Shown here one piece after another: positions 25,651 to 34,983 of a stretch of 64,000 nucleotides of DNA (position 1 is its first letter; each line of letters starts with the position of its first letter). The notes beneath the pieces were generated by a model. The model had not been told where the DNA came from and made no database searches. It was given only the letters and a program-made list of their open reading frames with translations. The DNA lies in NCBI RefSeq assembly GCF_023703375.1, contig NZ_JAMQGO010000001.1, forward strand, positions 806,001-870,000, in the 5' to 3' direction. This DNA comes from Lutimaribacter degradans (GTDB lineage: Bacteria > Pseudomonadota > Alphaproteobacteria > Rhodobacterales > Rhodobacteraceae). The position numbers and the translations under genes are program-made.

Positions 25651-26781
25651 TCAGGTCAGCCGCATAAGCAGCGCGGCCAGCAACTTGCCCCGCTCGGGCA
25701 GGCTATCGACCTGGATATGCTCGGTCAGGGTGTGCAGGCCGTTGCCGCGCACGCCAAGCCCGTCCAGCGTCGGAATACCCATTGCGCCGGTGAAATTGCC
25801 GTCCGATCCGCCGCCCGCGCTTGCGCCTTTCAACTCAAAGCCAAGATCGCCTGCAATATCCTTGGCAATATCGAACATCGCCATGGTGCCGGGTTGGTCG
25901 GGTTCCCAGACCGGGCGGGTCACGCCGCGGGTGATGCGGAATTCAACGCCATTTTCCTCGCCTGCAAGCGCCAGCATCCGTGCCACGCCGTCGTCGAGAT
26001 CCTCTTGCCGCTTGGCCATGCTCAGCGCCTGGCCCTCGCATAGCGACGACACGCAGTTCACCCATTGGCCGCCATTGACGACGCCCACCGAGAACGTGCA
26101 GTCATCGCCGGTCATGCCCTCGATCTCCAACAGCTTGCGCGCCATCATGGCGATCGCGCTGCGCCCTTCCGACAGGCGTGCGCCCGCGTGGCTGGGCTGG
26201 CCCTCGGCCACCAGGTTGAACCGTGCGATGGCATATCGGCCAATCGTCGCGCCCCCGTCCTGGTGCGAGGGTTCGGGCACCAGCACGTACTTGTTGCGCG
26301 CGGCCTCGGCCTCGATCAGTTCGCGGGTCGAGGGCGTGCCAACCTCTTCGTCGGGCGTGAACAGAACTGTTACCGGCAGTGGCGTTTCTGCGCCTGCGCG
26401 CAGCAATTGCCGCACCGCGTCGACGGCGGCATAGTTGCCGCCCTTCATGTCCATGATGCCGGGGCCATAGCAAATGTCGCCCTCGCGCTTGAAGGGCAGT
26501 TTGGCCAGCGTGCCGACCGGGTGCACCGTATCCATGTGACCCAGGATCAGGATTCCCGGTTCCCCTTGCTTGGGATGCGGAAACCGGGCGCGAAGGCACC
26601 CGCCGAAACCCATCCGGCCGGGGATGCGCTCTATCTCGGCCATCTGTGCCAGGTCATAGGCCGCCAGGTCCATCATCCGGTCAACGGCGGCCGCGTCATG
26701 GGTGGGGCTTTCACATTCGATCCAGGGGCGCAGACCGGCCAACATTTCGTCTGCATCGAAAGGCAGTTTCAAGGGATCCAT
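25651..26781 (-). CDS. M20-family metallopeptidase (glutamate carboxypeptidase/ArgE-like)
   Basis: A 376-residue zinc hydrolase. Metal and catalytic residues are in place: His82 and Asp84 (LGHMDTVHPVG), Asp111 (GIMDMKGGN), Glu145-Glu146 (TPDEEVGTPSTR) and a late histidine in LHTLTEHIQV. The layout is that of CPG2/ArgE-type enzymes, which remove a terminal amino acid or acyl group from small amides. No signal peptide, so it acts in the cytosol on imported material. GGAGG precedes the ATG. It lies 3 bp after a second M20 gene in the same direction. Confidence 0.88.
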   Translation of the reverse strand: MDPLKLPFDADEMLAGLRPWIECESPTHDAAAVDRMMDLAAYDLAQMAEIERIPGRMGFGGCLRARFPHPKQGEPGILILGHMDTVHPVGTLAKLPFKREGDICYGPGIMDMKGGNYAAVDAVRQLLRAGAETPLPVTVLFTPDEEVGTPSTRELIEAEAARNKYVLVPEPSHQDGGATIGRYAIARFNLVAEGQPSHAGARLSEGRSAIAMMARKLLEIEGMTGDDCTFSVGVVNGGQWVNCVSSLCEGQALSMAKRQEDLDDGVARMLALAGEENGVEFRITRGVTRPVWEPDQPGTMAMFDIAKDIAGDLGFELKGASAGGGSDGNFTGAMGIPTLDGLGVRGNGLHTLTEHIQVDSLPERGKLLAALLMRLT

Positions 26782-26784
26782 CGT

Positions 26785-27957
26785 TCACATTCCTCCAACC
26801 GGCATCCGCCGTTCCACGATACGCGCCATGATCGACGCGCCCACCGGCAAGATACCCGGGTCCAGCACGAATCCGGGGTTGTGCAGCGGCAACGTGCCCG
26901 CGTGGCCCACCCGGCAATAGGCGCCCGGCACCACTTTGAGCATGTCGGCAAAATCCTCGGAGCCGGTGGCCGGCTCTTCGGCGTCATTGATGTTTTCCTT
27001 GCCCACGATGTCGGCGGCAGCCTCGAGATAGGCGTCCGACAGTTCGTCGTTGTTCATCAGCACGTCGAAGATGTTGCGCAGATCGACGGTGATTTCCACG
27101 CCATAGGCCTGGCCGATCCCCTCGCACAGCTCGCGCAGGCGGCTTTCGGCCAGTTCGCAGACCTCGTCCTTGAAATAGCGAATGGTCCCGGCCAGCGTCG
27201 CGGTATCGGGCACCACGTTATAGGCCGACCCGGCATGTATCTGCGTCACCGAGAACACGCAGGCATCCAGCGGGGCCACGTTGCGCGCCACGATGGTCTG
27301 GATCTGGGCCACCAGCATCGAGGCGACCACCAGCGGATCGCGCGATTGCTGCGGCATGGCCGCGTGGCTGCCCTTGCCCTGGATCGTGATGTCGAAGAAC
27401 GACGCCCCGGCCATTGCCGCGCCCTTGCAGATGCCCACGGTGCCCGGCTCGCCATTGGGCGAATTGTGCATGCCATAGACCTCGTCGCAGGGGAACTTGT
27501 CGAACAGCCCCTCGGCCAACATTCCGCGCGCGCCGCCCAGACCCTCTTCGGCCGGCTGAAAGATCAGCACAGCGGTGCCGTCGAAATCGCGCGTGGCGGC
27601 CAGGTGCTTGGCTGCACCCAGCAGCATGGTTGTATGGCCGTCATGGCCGCAGGCATGCATGACGCCATCGTTTTTCGACGCGTAAGCAAGGTTGGTCAAT
27701 TCCTGGATAGGCAGCGCATCCATGTCGGCGCGCAGCCCGATCCGGCGACTGCCACCGCCCTTGCCCTTGATGATCCCCACGACGCCAGTCTTGGCGATGT
27801 CGGTGTGTACCTCGTCGACGCCATAGGCGCGCAGTTTCTCGGCCACCACCTGCGCTGTGCGCTTTTCGGTGAACCCGATCTCGGGGTTTGCGTGCAGATC
27901 CTTGAAGATCTCGGTCAGTTCGTCGGTGCTGTCTTCGATAACGGGAAGAACAGGCAT
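26785..27957 (-). CDS. M20-family amidohydrolase (hippurate hydrolase/aminoacylase-like)
   Basis: A 390-residue M20D-type amidohydrolase. RADMDALPIQE, the cysteine-histidine metal motif HACGHDGHTTMLLGAA (Cys103, His105) and PAEEGLGGARGM (Glu137-Glu138) are all present. Relatives release amino acids from N-acyl amino acids such as hippurate, or act on indole-acetyl amino acids. It differs in subfamily from the M20 enzyme just downstream, so the two probably cut different bonds of one substrate class. It follows the Dpp-like ABC ATPase by 11 bp. Confidence 0.88.
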   Translation of the reverse strand: MPVLPVIEDSTDELTEIFKDLHANPEIGFTEKRTAQVVAEKLRAYGVDEVHTDIAKTGVVGIIKGKGGGSRRIGLRADMDALPIQELTNLAYASKNDGVMHACGHDGHTTMLLGAAKHLAATRDFDGTAVLIFQPAEEGLGGARGMLAEGLFDKFPCDEVYGMHNSPNGEPGTVGICKGAAMAGASFFDITIQGKGSHAAMPQQSRDPLVVASMLVAQIQTIVARNVAPLDACVFSVTQIHAGSAYNVVPDTATLAGTIRYFKDEVCELAESRLRELCEGIGQAYGVEITVDLRNIFDVLMNNDELSDAYLEAAADIVGKENINDAEEPATGSEDFADMLKVVPGAYCRVGHAGTLPLHNPGFVLDPGILPVGASIMARIVERRMPVGGM

Positions 27958-27968
27958 GTATTATCCTT

Positions 27969-29630
27969 TCAACTTTGATTGGCCGGGGTCGCCGCGGATG
28001 CGGGAGCCTCGGAAAACGGGCGGAAATTGGCGAAATCCCAGTGCCGCCCCGGCGCCGCAGCGATCAGCGCCTTGGTATAGTCTTGCTTCGGATTGCCCAG
28101 CACCTCGCCCGCGGGGCCGTATTCGATCACCTTGCCGGTCTGCATCACCATCACCTCGTCACAGATCTGCGCGGCGACGCCCAGGTCGTGGGTGATGAAC
28201 AGGATGCCAAGGCCAAACCGCTCCTGGAGATCGGCCAGCAGATCAAGCACCTGCGCCTGCACGCTGACGTCAAGCGCCGAAACGGCCTCGTCCGCGACCA
28301 GGATATCCGGGTCCATCGCAAGGGCACGCGCAATGGCGACACGCTGACGCTGACCGCCCGAGAATTGGTGCGGAAAGCGGTCGATCGCGCTGCCGGGAAG
28401 GCCCACAAGCTCCAGCAAGTCGCGCGCACGCTCCATTGCCTCGGCGCGCGACACGCCGAAATTCAGCGGACCCTCGATGATCGACTCGCCGATCTCGCGC
28501 CGCGGGTTGAGCGAGCGCATCGGGTCCTGGAACACGATCTGGAATTTCTTGCGCCGCGCTTTCAGGTCGCTTTGCTTCATCACGGCGATATCTTCGTCGC
28601 CCACCATGATCTTGCCCGATGTCGGGTCGATCAGGCGCATGATGCAGCGTGCCACGGTGGACTTGCCCGAGCCACTTTCGCCCACGATACCCAGCGTGCG
28701 GCCATGGGTCAGCGTCAGGTTCACATCCTGCGCCGCGCGCACCTCGCGCCCTTTTCTGATCAGGCCGGTGCCGCCATAGGTCTTGCACAGGTCCTCTGTG
28801 CGCAGCACCACCTCGTCCGAGGCGGCGGGGCTGGGCGGGCGTGGCACTTGGCTGGGCACCGAGCGCAACAGGTCGCGCGTGTAATCGGTTTGCGGATGGC
28901 GCAGCAATTGCTCCACCTGCTGGGTTTCCATCACCTCGCCCAGTTTCAGCACGGTCACGTCATCGGCGATCTCGGACACCACCCCCATGTCATGGGTGAT
29001 GAACAACACCGCCGTGCCCTGCTGCTCGCGCAGTTCGCGGATCAGCGACAGGATCTGAGCCTGCGTTGTCACGTCCAGAGCGGTGGTGGGTTCGTCGGCG
29101 ATCAACAATTGCGGACGCATGATCAGCGCCATGGCGATCATGATGCGCTGGCGCTGCCCCCCCGACAATTGGTGCGGGAAAGAGCGATACATCTTTTCCA
29201 CGTCGGGCAGATGCACCGCCTCCATCATCTCCAGCGTGCGTTTCTTGCGGGCGCCCTGGCTCATGTCGGAGTGGAACTCCAGCACTTCTTCGATCTGTTG
29301 GCCGACGCGCGCAACGGGGTTCAGCGCGGTCATCGGTTCCTGAAAGATCATCGACATGGCCGTGGCGCGCAAGGTGCGCAACCGACCCGGCGAAGCGGTC
29401 AACACCTCTTCGCCCTTGATCTTGATCGAACCTTCGATGGTCTGCAGCACCTTGGGCAGCAACCCCATCGTGGCCAGCGCCGTCAGGGATTTCCCCGAGC
29501 CGCTTTCGCCCACCAGACAGGTGGTCTGCCCGGGACGGATCGACAGGTTCAGCCCCTTGACGACCTGTTGGTCGGGGTTGCCATCCAGCGCGATGCGCAG
29601 GTTTTCGATTTCCAGAAGTTGGTCGCTCAC
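27969..29630 (-). CDS. Dipeptide/oligopeptide ABC transporter fused ATP-binding protein (DppD-DppF type)
   Basis: Two ABC ATPase domains in one 553-residue chain. The first has Walker A GESGSGKS at 41-48 and signature LSGGQRQR (155-162); the second has Walker A at 317-324 and its own signature FSGGQRQR. Each domain ends with the Opp/Dpp C-terminal helix (HPQTDYTRDLL and NPKQDYTKALI), which identifies a peptide-type importer. The start is a GTG that overlaps the upstream permease stop by 4 bp (GTGA). The frame is open upstream but that part lies inside the permease gene. Confidence 0.92.
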   Translation of the reverse strand: MSDQLLEIENLRIALDGNPDQQVVKGLNLSIRPGQTTCLVGESGSGKSLTALATMGLLPKVLQTIEGSIKIKGEEVLTASPGRLRTLRATAMSMIFQEPMTALNPVARVGQQIEEVLEFHSDMSQGARKKRTLEMMEAVHLPDVEKMYRSFPHQLSGGQRQRIMIAMALIMRPQLLIADEPTTALDVTTQAQILSLIRELREQQGTAVLFITHDMGVVSEIADDVTVLKLGEVMETQQVEQLLRHPQTDYTRDLLRSVPSQVPRPPSPAASDEVVLRTEDLCKTYGGTGLIRKGREVRAAQDVNLTLTHGRTLGIVGESGSGKSTVARCIMRLIDPTSGKIMVGDEDIAVMKQSDLKARRKKFQIVFQDPMRSLNPRREIGESIIEGPLNFGVSRAEAMERARDLLELVGLPGSAIDRFPHQFSGGQRQRVAIARALAMDPDILVADEAVSALDVSVQAQVLDLLADLQERFGLGILFITHDLGVAAQICDEVMVMQTGKVIEYGPAGEVLGNPKQDYTKALIAAAPGRHWDFANFRPFSEAPASAATPANQS

Positions 29631-30517
29631 CGGTCGATCCCCCGTTTTGCCATGCGCGGATCCAGTGCGTCGCGCACTGCGTCGCCCAGAAGGTTGATGG
29701 CCAGGATCGTGACGGACACGACCAGACCGGGCCACAAGACGATGCCGGGGTTGATCTGGAAGTAGATCCGGCCCTCGGCCATGATGTTGCCCCAGCTCGG
29801 GGTCTCGGGATTGATGCCCGCGCCGAGGAAGGACAGGATTGCCTCGACCAGGATGGCCGATGCGCAGATATAGGTGCCCTGGATAATCAGCGGCGCGATG
29901 GTGTTGGGCAGCAGGTGCCGGCGCATGATCAGAAAGGTCGACGAACCCGCGGCGATTGCCGCCTCGACATAAGGTTCTTCGCGGGCCGACAGCACGACCG
30001 AGCGCACCAGGCGAACCACGCGCGGCACCTCGGGAATCGTGATGGCGATCAGCACCGTCCACAGACCGGCCCCCCAAAGCGACACGATCGCAATGGCCAG
30101 CAGGATGTTGGGAATGGCCATCAAGCCGTCGACCATGCGCATCAGCACGGCGTCAAGCCAGCGGATATAACCCGCCATCAGGCCCAGGAACAGCCCAGAC
30201 AGCACGGCAAACACGGCCGCGCCCACGCCCACGACCAGCGAGATGCGCCCGCCGTAGATGATGCGCGAAACCAGGTCGCGGCCATAAGCGTCGGTGCCCA
30301 GCCAATAAAGCTCGCTTGGCGGTTTCAAACGCTCGGACGGTGTCAGGCGCACCGGGTCATGCGGAGACACGACAGGCGCGAAGATCGCCGCCAGAACGAT
30401 GATCGTCACCAGCACTGTCGCGATGAGAGCGATAGGGCTGGAAAACACGACCTCGCGGACCTTGGTCAAGGCTGTTGGGTGCGCCGGACCCGGCGCCGTG
30501 TTGGTTTGATCGGTCAT
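29627..30517 (-). CDS. Dipeptide/oligopeptide ABC transporter permease (DppC type)
   Basis: Second inner-membrane permease of the peptide importer, 296 residues. It has a cytosolic N-terminus, one helix (SPIALIATVLVTIIVLAAIFAPVV), the typical loop DPVRLTPSERLKPPSELYWLGTDAYGRDLVSRIIYGGRISL and five further helices; the EAA loop is EAAIAAGSSTFLIMRRHLLP. The start overlaps the preceding permease stop (ATGA). Together with the gene upstream it forms the channel of the importer. Confidence 0.93.
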   Translation of the reverse strand: MTDQTNTAPGPAHPTALTKVREVVFSSPIALIATVLVTIIVLAAIFAPVVSPHDPVRLTPSERLKPPSELYWLGTDAYGRDLVSRIIYGGRISLVVGVGAAVFAVLSGLFLGLMAGYIRWLDAVLMRMVDGLMAIPNILLAIAIVSLWGAGLWTVLIAITIPEVPRVVRLVRSVVLSAREEPYVEAAIAAGSSTFLIMRRHLLPNTIAPLIIQGTYICASAILVEAILSFLGAGINPETPSWGNIMAEGRIYFQINPGIVLWPGLVVSVTILAINLLGDAVRDALDPRMAKRGIDR

Positions 30518-31458
30518 GAGTAACGGATCCTCGGGTCAAGCAGCACATAGGCAATGTCGATCAAAAGGTTGACGACGACGTAGATCAGCGAGGCAAGCAG
30601 GATCACCGCCTGGATCACCGGGTAGTCGCGCGCCAGCACCGCATCCACGGTCAGGCGGCCCAGCCCCGGCAGGTTGAACACGCTTTCGGTCACCACAACG
30701 CCGGAAATGATCAGCGCGAAACCGATGCCGATCACCGTGATGATGGGCACCGAGCAGTTGCGCAGCGCGTGCCGCATCAGCACCCGCGCCTCGGGCAGGC
30801 CCTTGGCACGTGCGGTACGAATGTAATCATCGCCCAGGATCTCCAGCATCGAGGTGCGCGTGATCCGCGCGATAAGCGCGATATAGAGCAGCGTCAGCGT
30901 GAAGGTGGGCAGCGCGATACGGTGCAGGAACTCGCCCAGCCCGTCGCCGATGGGGCGGAAGCCCTGCACCGGGAACCAGTTGAGTTGCATCGAAAACAGC
31001 GAAATCATCAGGTAGCCGATCACGAAGACCGGAACGGAAAAGCCCAGAACCGAGATCAGCATGACGAACCGGTCGATCAGCGTGCCGTGTTTCCACGCAG
31101 CGATCACACCGAGCGGCACCGCGATCAACACGGAAAGGATGATGGTTGTCAGCGCCAGGCTGATCGTGGGTTCCATCCGGGCTTGGATAAGTTCGATTAC
31201 CGGCTTGCCGGAAATCACCGAAGTGCCGAATTCGCCCTGCAACAGGTTGCCGATCCAGGTAATGAACTGGATATGCAGCGGGTCATTCAGGCCAAGTGCT
31301 TCCCGAATCCGGTCCAGCTGTTCGGGCGTCGCCGTGTCACCGGCGATGATCGCCGCCGGGTCACCCGGTGTCAGCCGCAGCATAAGGAAGACGAACAGCG
31401 CGACGAACCCCATCACCGGTATGGCGGCAAGGATGCGCTGGATGATGTAGCCAACCAT
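30514..31458 (-). CDS. Dipeptide/oligopeptide ABC transporter permease (DppB type)
   Basis: First permease of the importer, 314 residues with six predicted helices. The N-terminus MVGYIIQRILAAIPVMGFV and the block LRLTPGDPAAIIAGD are hallmark DppB sequence. The coupling loop is RTARAKGLPEARVLMRHALRN. It lies 97 bp after the binding-protein gene, from which it is separated by a strong hairpin, and overlaps the DppC-type gene downstream. Confidence 0.93.
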   Translation of the reverse strand: MVGYIIQRILAAIPVMGFVALFVFLMLRLTPGDPAAIIAGDTATPEQLDRIREALGLNDPLHIQFITWIGNLLQGEFGTSVISGKPVIELIQARMEPTISLALTTIILSVLIAVPLGVIAAWKHGTLIDRFVMLISVLGFSVPVFVIGYLMISLFSMQLNWFPVQGFRPIGDGLGEFLHRIALPTFTLTLLYIALIARITRTSMLEILGDDYIRTARAKGLPEARVLMRHALRNCSVPIITVIGIGFALIISGVVVTESVFNLPGLGRLTVDAVLARDYPVIQAVILLASLIYVVVNLLIDIAYVLLDPRIRYS

Positions 31459-31515
31459 CGTGACGACCTTTCAATGCGCGGTTTGGACTCGCGCGGTTTT
31501 TCGTTGAATCAGTGC

Positions 31516-31543
31516 GGTTCCGCGCCGCAAGCGGCGCGGAACC
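31516..31543 (-). terminator. Hairpin between binding-protein and permease genes of the peptide importer
   Basis: GGTTCCGCGCCGC (31516-31528) is exactly complementary to GCGGCGCGGAACC (31531-31543), with a 2-nt loop: a 13-bp perfect stem. No T run follows on the minus strand. It probably stabilises the upstream message or reduces transcription into the permease genes. Confidence 0.6.
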
Positions 31544-31555
31544 CGTGACAGGCGA

Positions 31556-33181
31556 TCAGTTCTTGGAGATGTTCCAGAAATACGGCGCCGGCCCGTCGAG
31601 AACACCTTCCAGGTTGCTCGTCCAGGCGGAGGGCACGAAGTACTGCCCGATGGGCGCGTACATGCCTTCGTCATAGGCGAGTTCCTGGATCTGCGCGGCG
31701 ATCTCTTTTTGCTCTTCGAGGGTCTCGGCAGTGGCATAGGCCGTCCGCAGTTCCTCGATCTCGGGCACCTCGGGCCAGCCAAACCAGCCGCCATCCGGGC
31801 CCTTGCCGTTCACCATGTTGTTGACCAGCGGGTTGAACACGTCGGCACCGACCCAGTTGGTCGCGAACATGTGCCAACCGCCTTCGTCGACCGGTGCCTG
31901 GCTTGCACGGCGGCCCACAAGGGTTTGCCAATCCATCGCTTGCAGGTCGACCTCGAAGCCAACGTCGCGCATGGCTTGCGCCACGACAACGGGCTGCGTG
32001 CGCAGGGTGCCGACATCGGTGGGGTGCATCAGCACGATGGGCGTGCCGTCATACCCTGCCTCTTCCAGCAGTTCCCGGGCCAGGTCCTGGCCGTTGCCTT
32101 CGGTCAGCGTCTCCGAGCCGACATCAGTGGCCAGCGGCGTGCCGCAGACGAACATGGCACCGCAGAGTTCATAATACTCGGGGTTGCCGATCAGGGCATC
32201 CAGCACGTTCTTTTGATAGATCGAAGCGATGGCCGCCTTGCGGATCAACGGGTCATCCATCGGCGCATTCAGCGCGTTGGGGCGAATGATCGTCTGATAG
32301 CCCAGCGTGTTGGTATTGCGCACGGTCACGTCGGGGTTCGCCTCGAGGATCGGAAGCAGGTCGATAGGCGGTTGCTCCCAGTAGTCGAGTTCGCCCGACT
32401 GGATCGCGTTCAGCGTGGTCTGGTCATCGGGGAACACAACCCATTCGACGCGATCGACCTTGACGACCTTGCCACCGGCGGCCCAGCTGGCGGGTTCGTC
32501 GCGCGGCACGTAGTCCTCGAACTTCTCGTAGACAGCCTTGACGCCGGGCTGGAATTCATCGGCCACCCACTTGAACGGGCCCGACCCGATCTGCTCGGGC
32601 ACCGGCTCGGTCGAGGGAGTCTCGGCCAGCCGCTTGGGCATGATGAAGGGCACGTTCGACGACGGCTTGGCCAGGCTGTCGATCACCAGGCCGTAAGGCT
32701 CTTTCAACTGGATGATGAACAGGTTGGGATCGTCGGACGATCCGCTCATCGTGTCGACATATTCCATCAGCACCTGGCCCATGGAATCGCGCTCGCCCCA
32801 GCGGGCGATCGACGCGGCGACATCTTCGCCAGTCACGGGTGCGCCATCGTGGAACATCAGCCCGTCACGCAGGGTGAAGGTATAGGTCAGGCCATCATCC
32901 GACACTTCCCACGTATCCACCATCTGCGGCTGCGGCGTCACGTCTTCGTCCAGCGCGAACAGGGTGTCATAGATCATGTAGCCGTGGTTACGGCTCATGT
33001 AGGCGGTGGTCAGGATCGGGTCGAGCACGCGCAGTGCCGAGTGCTTTGACGCGATAATCGTTTGTGCGCTTACAGGCGCGGCCATCGCGGCAAAGGCCAG
33101 GACCGAGGCGGTCATGACCGAAGTGCGCATGACGCGGCCAAGCGAGACCGGCCATTTTACTAGATCAAGTGGTTTTGTCAT
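31556..33181 (-). CDS. Dipeptide/oligopeptide ABC transporter substrate-binding protein (SBP family 5)
   Basis: A 541-residue periplasmic binding protein. A long signal peptide ends about residue 39 (AAPVSAQ); the mature protein starts TIIASKHSALRVLDPILTTAYMSRNHGYMIYDTLFALDE, the family-5 start. TFTLRDGLMFHDGAPVTGEDVAASI is the family signature. GGGAG lies 5 bp before the ATG at 33181; a later ATG at 33130 would give a more normal signal peptide. The ligand is unknown. Surrounding hydrolases suggest a peptide or N-acyl amino acid. Confidence 0.92.
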   Translation of the reverse strand: MTKPLDLVKWPVSLGRVMRTSVMTASVLAFAAMAAPVSAQTIIASKHSALRVLDPILTTAYMSRNHGYMIYDTLFALDEDVTPQPQMVDTWEVSDDGLTYTFTLRDGLMFHDGAPVTGEDVAASIARWGERDSMGQVLMEYVDTMSGSSDDPNLFIIQLKEPYGLVIDSLAKPSSNVPFIMPKRLAETPSTEPVPEQIGSGPFKWVADEFQPGVKAVYEKFEDYVPRDEPASWAAGGKVVKVDRVEWVVFPDDQTTLNAIQSGELDYWEQPPIDLLPILEANPDVTVRNTNTLGYQTIIRPNALNAPMDDPLIRKAAIASIYQKNVLDALIGNPEYYELCGAMFVCGTPLATDVGSETLTEGNGQDLARELLEEAGYDGTPIVLMHPTDVGTLRTQPVVVAQAMRDVGFEVDLQAMDWQTLVGRRASQAPVDEGGWHMFATNWVGADVFNPLVNNMVNGKGPDGGWFGWPEVPEIEELRTAYATAETLEEQKEIAAQIQELAYDEGMYAPIGQYFVPSAWTSNLEGVLDGPAPYFWNISKN

Positions 33182-33283
33182 TCTTCAACTCCCGTTGGTT
33201 GCTTGGGGTGCGCCGGGCTTGTCACCCTTTTATGGCGCGGGTTATATTGTTGTGGACCACACGGATGCGCGGGTCCAATGATT

Positions 33284-34819
33284 TTACGCGGTCTGCGTGG
33301 CAGCGCCTCCGGTCGATTTTTCCGGATCGAAGACCGCGCCCAGCGGCTCCAGCCGCATTCCGGGTGCCAGCCGCGTAAAGGGCAGGCTTGCGGGGCTGAC
33401 GGGCATCGGCCCGGGCGCCACGCAAGTCAGGATGGTTTCGGCAATGCTGTCGAAATCGGCCCGAAAGTGAACAGAACTCTTGTTTACCAGGATCGGCTGT
33501 TCGGTCGGTTCGATCCCGACGAAACGATACATTTCCTGGTCGGCCATCTGCGCCTTGTTCGTGGTCACGACCACGCGCACATCACCGATACGCAGGCAGG
33601 CCGACGGCCCCATGTCCAGCGGTGCGCCCCCGTAAAAAGGGCCCGTCGCCACCAAGTGACCGTCAGACAGGGTTTCGACCGTGAAACGCCCGGCAAAGGG
33701 GGCATCCCCGGCCACTCCGGAAAACCCGCCCAGCTCTATCTCGATCTCGGCGCCCTGCCCCGCCGCGTGTGCGGCGGCCGCAGCCTTTGGGTCAACCATG
33801 TTGCCCATCGCGCCGTGGGCGTTGTTGGCGACCATCGCGCGCAACATGCCGGTGGTATTGCTATCGCCACCTGCGCCCGGGTTATCCTGCGTGTCGGCGA
33901 TAACGATGGGCTTGCTGGCGGTTTGCGAAAGGCGCATGGCCTCTTTCACGCCTGAATCGGGGTCGTATGTCTTGCCGGCGAAATCAGCCTCGGCGGCCAG
34001 TACCGCGGCTTCGATACTGTCAGCCGCTGCGTCGGCATCGGCTTGCGTGTCACCATAGCATATCACGGTCGGACCGCAGCCCGGGAAATCGGCAGCCGGG
34101 AAACCGAAGAAGAAAGAGGTCGAGCTGACGCCGCCCTCTTCCAGACCCGAGACCAGGTCGTAAAGGCCGCGTGCGGGCTCGGCCCGGGTGCTTTGCCAGG
34201 CGATCGGCACCAGGAACGGAATACGCCGGAATGCCTTTGCAAAAGGCGCACCGCGTTCCATCAGCCGATCAAGCTGCACCGCGGCGCGGCGGCCTGTCTC
34301 GCCCATGTCGACATGCGGATAGGTGCGAAAGCCCACCAGCACATCGGCCGCATCGACCATTTTCTGGGTGATGTTGCCATGCAGGTCTAGGGCGCAGGCA
34401 ATCGGCACGTCCGGGCCGACAACCTCGCGAACGCGGGCCAGGAAATCACCTTCGCCATCATCCACGTGCTCGGCCACCATCGCGCCGTGCAGATCAAGGA
34501 AAACCCCATCCACAGGCCCGGCATCGCGCAGCGCCTGGACGATCTCGTCGGTGATGGTGTCATAGGCGTCTTGCGCGACATGAGCCGAGGGGATCGCCCC
34601 TGCCCAGACCAGCGGGACCATGTCCCAGCCGGCCGATTCGCCGTGCAGAACAGCGCCACCGATACCCAGGTTGATACCCCGTCCACGGTTCAGCACATCG
34701 GCACCACGCGCCATCGGCATATATCCACCGCCCTGCTCGAAATCCGACATCTGCGCCCGTGTCGGTGCAAACGTGTTCGTCTCGTGCAGAAAGCCTGCCA
34801 TCGCGACCTTGCGCGTCAT
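33284..34819 (-). CDS. M81-family metallopeptidase (MlrC-like)
   Basis: A 511-residue metallohydrolase of the family named after MlrC, which cuts linearised microcystin peptides. The N-terminal VAMAGFLHETNTFAPT (His12, Glu13) and VFLDLHGAMVAEHVDDGEGD are family hallmarks, and NPGAGGDSNTTGMLRAMV lies in the second half. Cytosolic. GGGGG lies just before the ATG at 34819. It is first on the minus-strand block that continues with the peptide importer, after a 100-bp gap. The substrate is probably an imported modified peptide or amide, by context. Confidence 0.88.
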   Translation of the reverse strand: MTRKVAMAGFLHETNTFAPTRAQMSDFEQGGGYMPMARGADVLNRGRGINLGIGGAVLHGESAGWDMVPLVWAGAIPSAHVAQDAYDTITDEIVQALRDAGPVDGVFLDLHGAMVAEHVDDGEGDFLARVREVVGPDVPIACALDLHGNITQKMVDAADVLVGFRTYPHVDMGETGRRAAVQLDRLMERGAPFAKAFRRIPFLVPIAWQSTRAEPARGLYDLVSGLEEGGVSSTSFFFGFPAADFPGCGPTVICYGDTQADADAAADSIEAAVLAAEADFAGKTYDPDSGVKEAMRLSQTASKPIVIADTQDNPGAGGDSNTTGMLRAMVANNAHGAMGNMVDPKAAAAAHAAGQGAEIEIELGGFSGVAGDAPFAGRFTVETLSDGHLVATGPFYGGAPLDMGPSACLRIGDVRVVVTTNKAQMADQEMYRFVGIEPTEQPILVNKSSVHFRADFDSIAETILTCVAPGPMPVSPASLPFTRLAPGMRLEPLGAVFDPEKSTGGAATQTA

Positions 34820-34892
34820 CCCCCGTCCCCGCTTTTTATCGGCCGGCCCATACGGCGCCGCCCGCTTCCAATTGATCTTCAGCAAGTCGAAT

Positions 34893-34909
34893 GTATTGCA
34901 TTGCGATAC
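34893..34909. promoter_or_regulatory. Candidate IclR operator in the M81-iclR divergent region
   Basis: GTATTGCA-T-TGCGATAC is a 17-bp pseudo-palindrome with seven of eight arm positions complementary. TTGCATTG inside it recurs at 34912-34919. It lies 75-91 bp before the iclR start and a similar distance before the M81 start, the expected place for an IclR-type operator controlling both. Confidence 0.45.
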
Positions 34910-34983
34910 GCTTGCATTGTAACGTCAAACTAGAGCCGCACTTCATACTCTGTCAACGCCCTTTACCTTGCGGAAATTTATTC

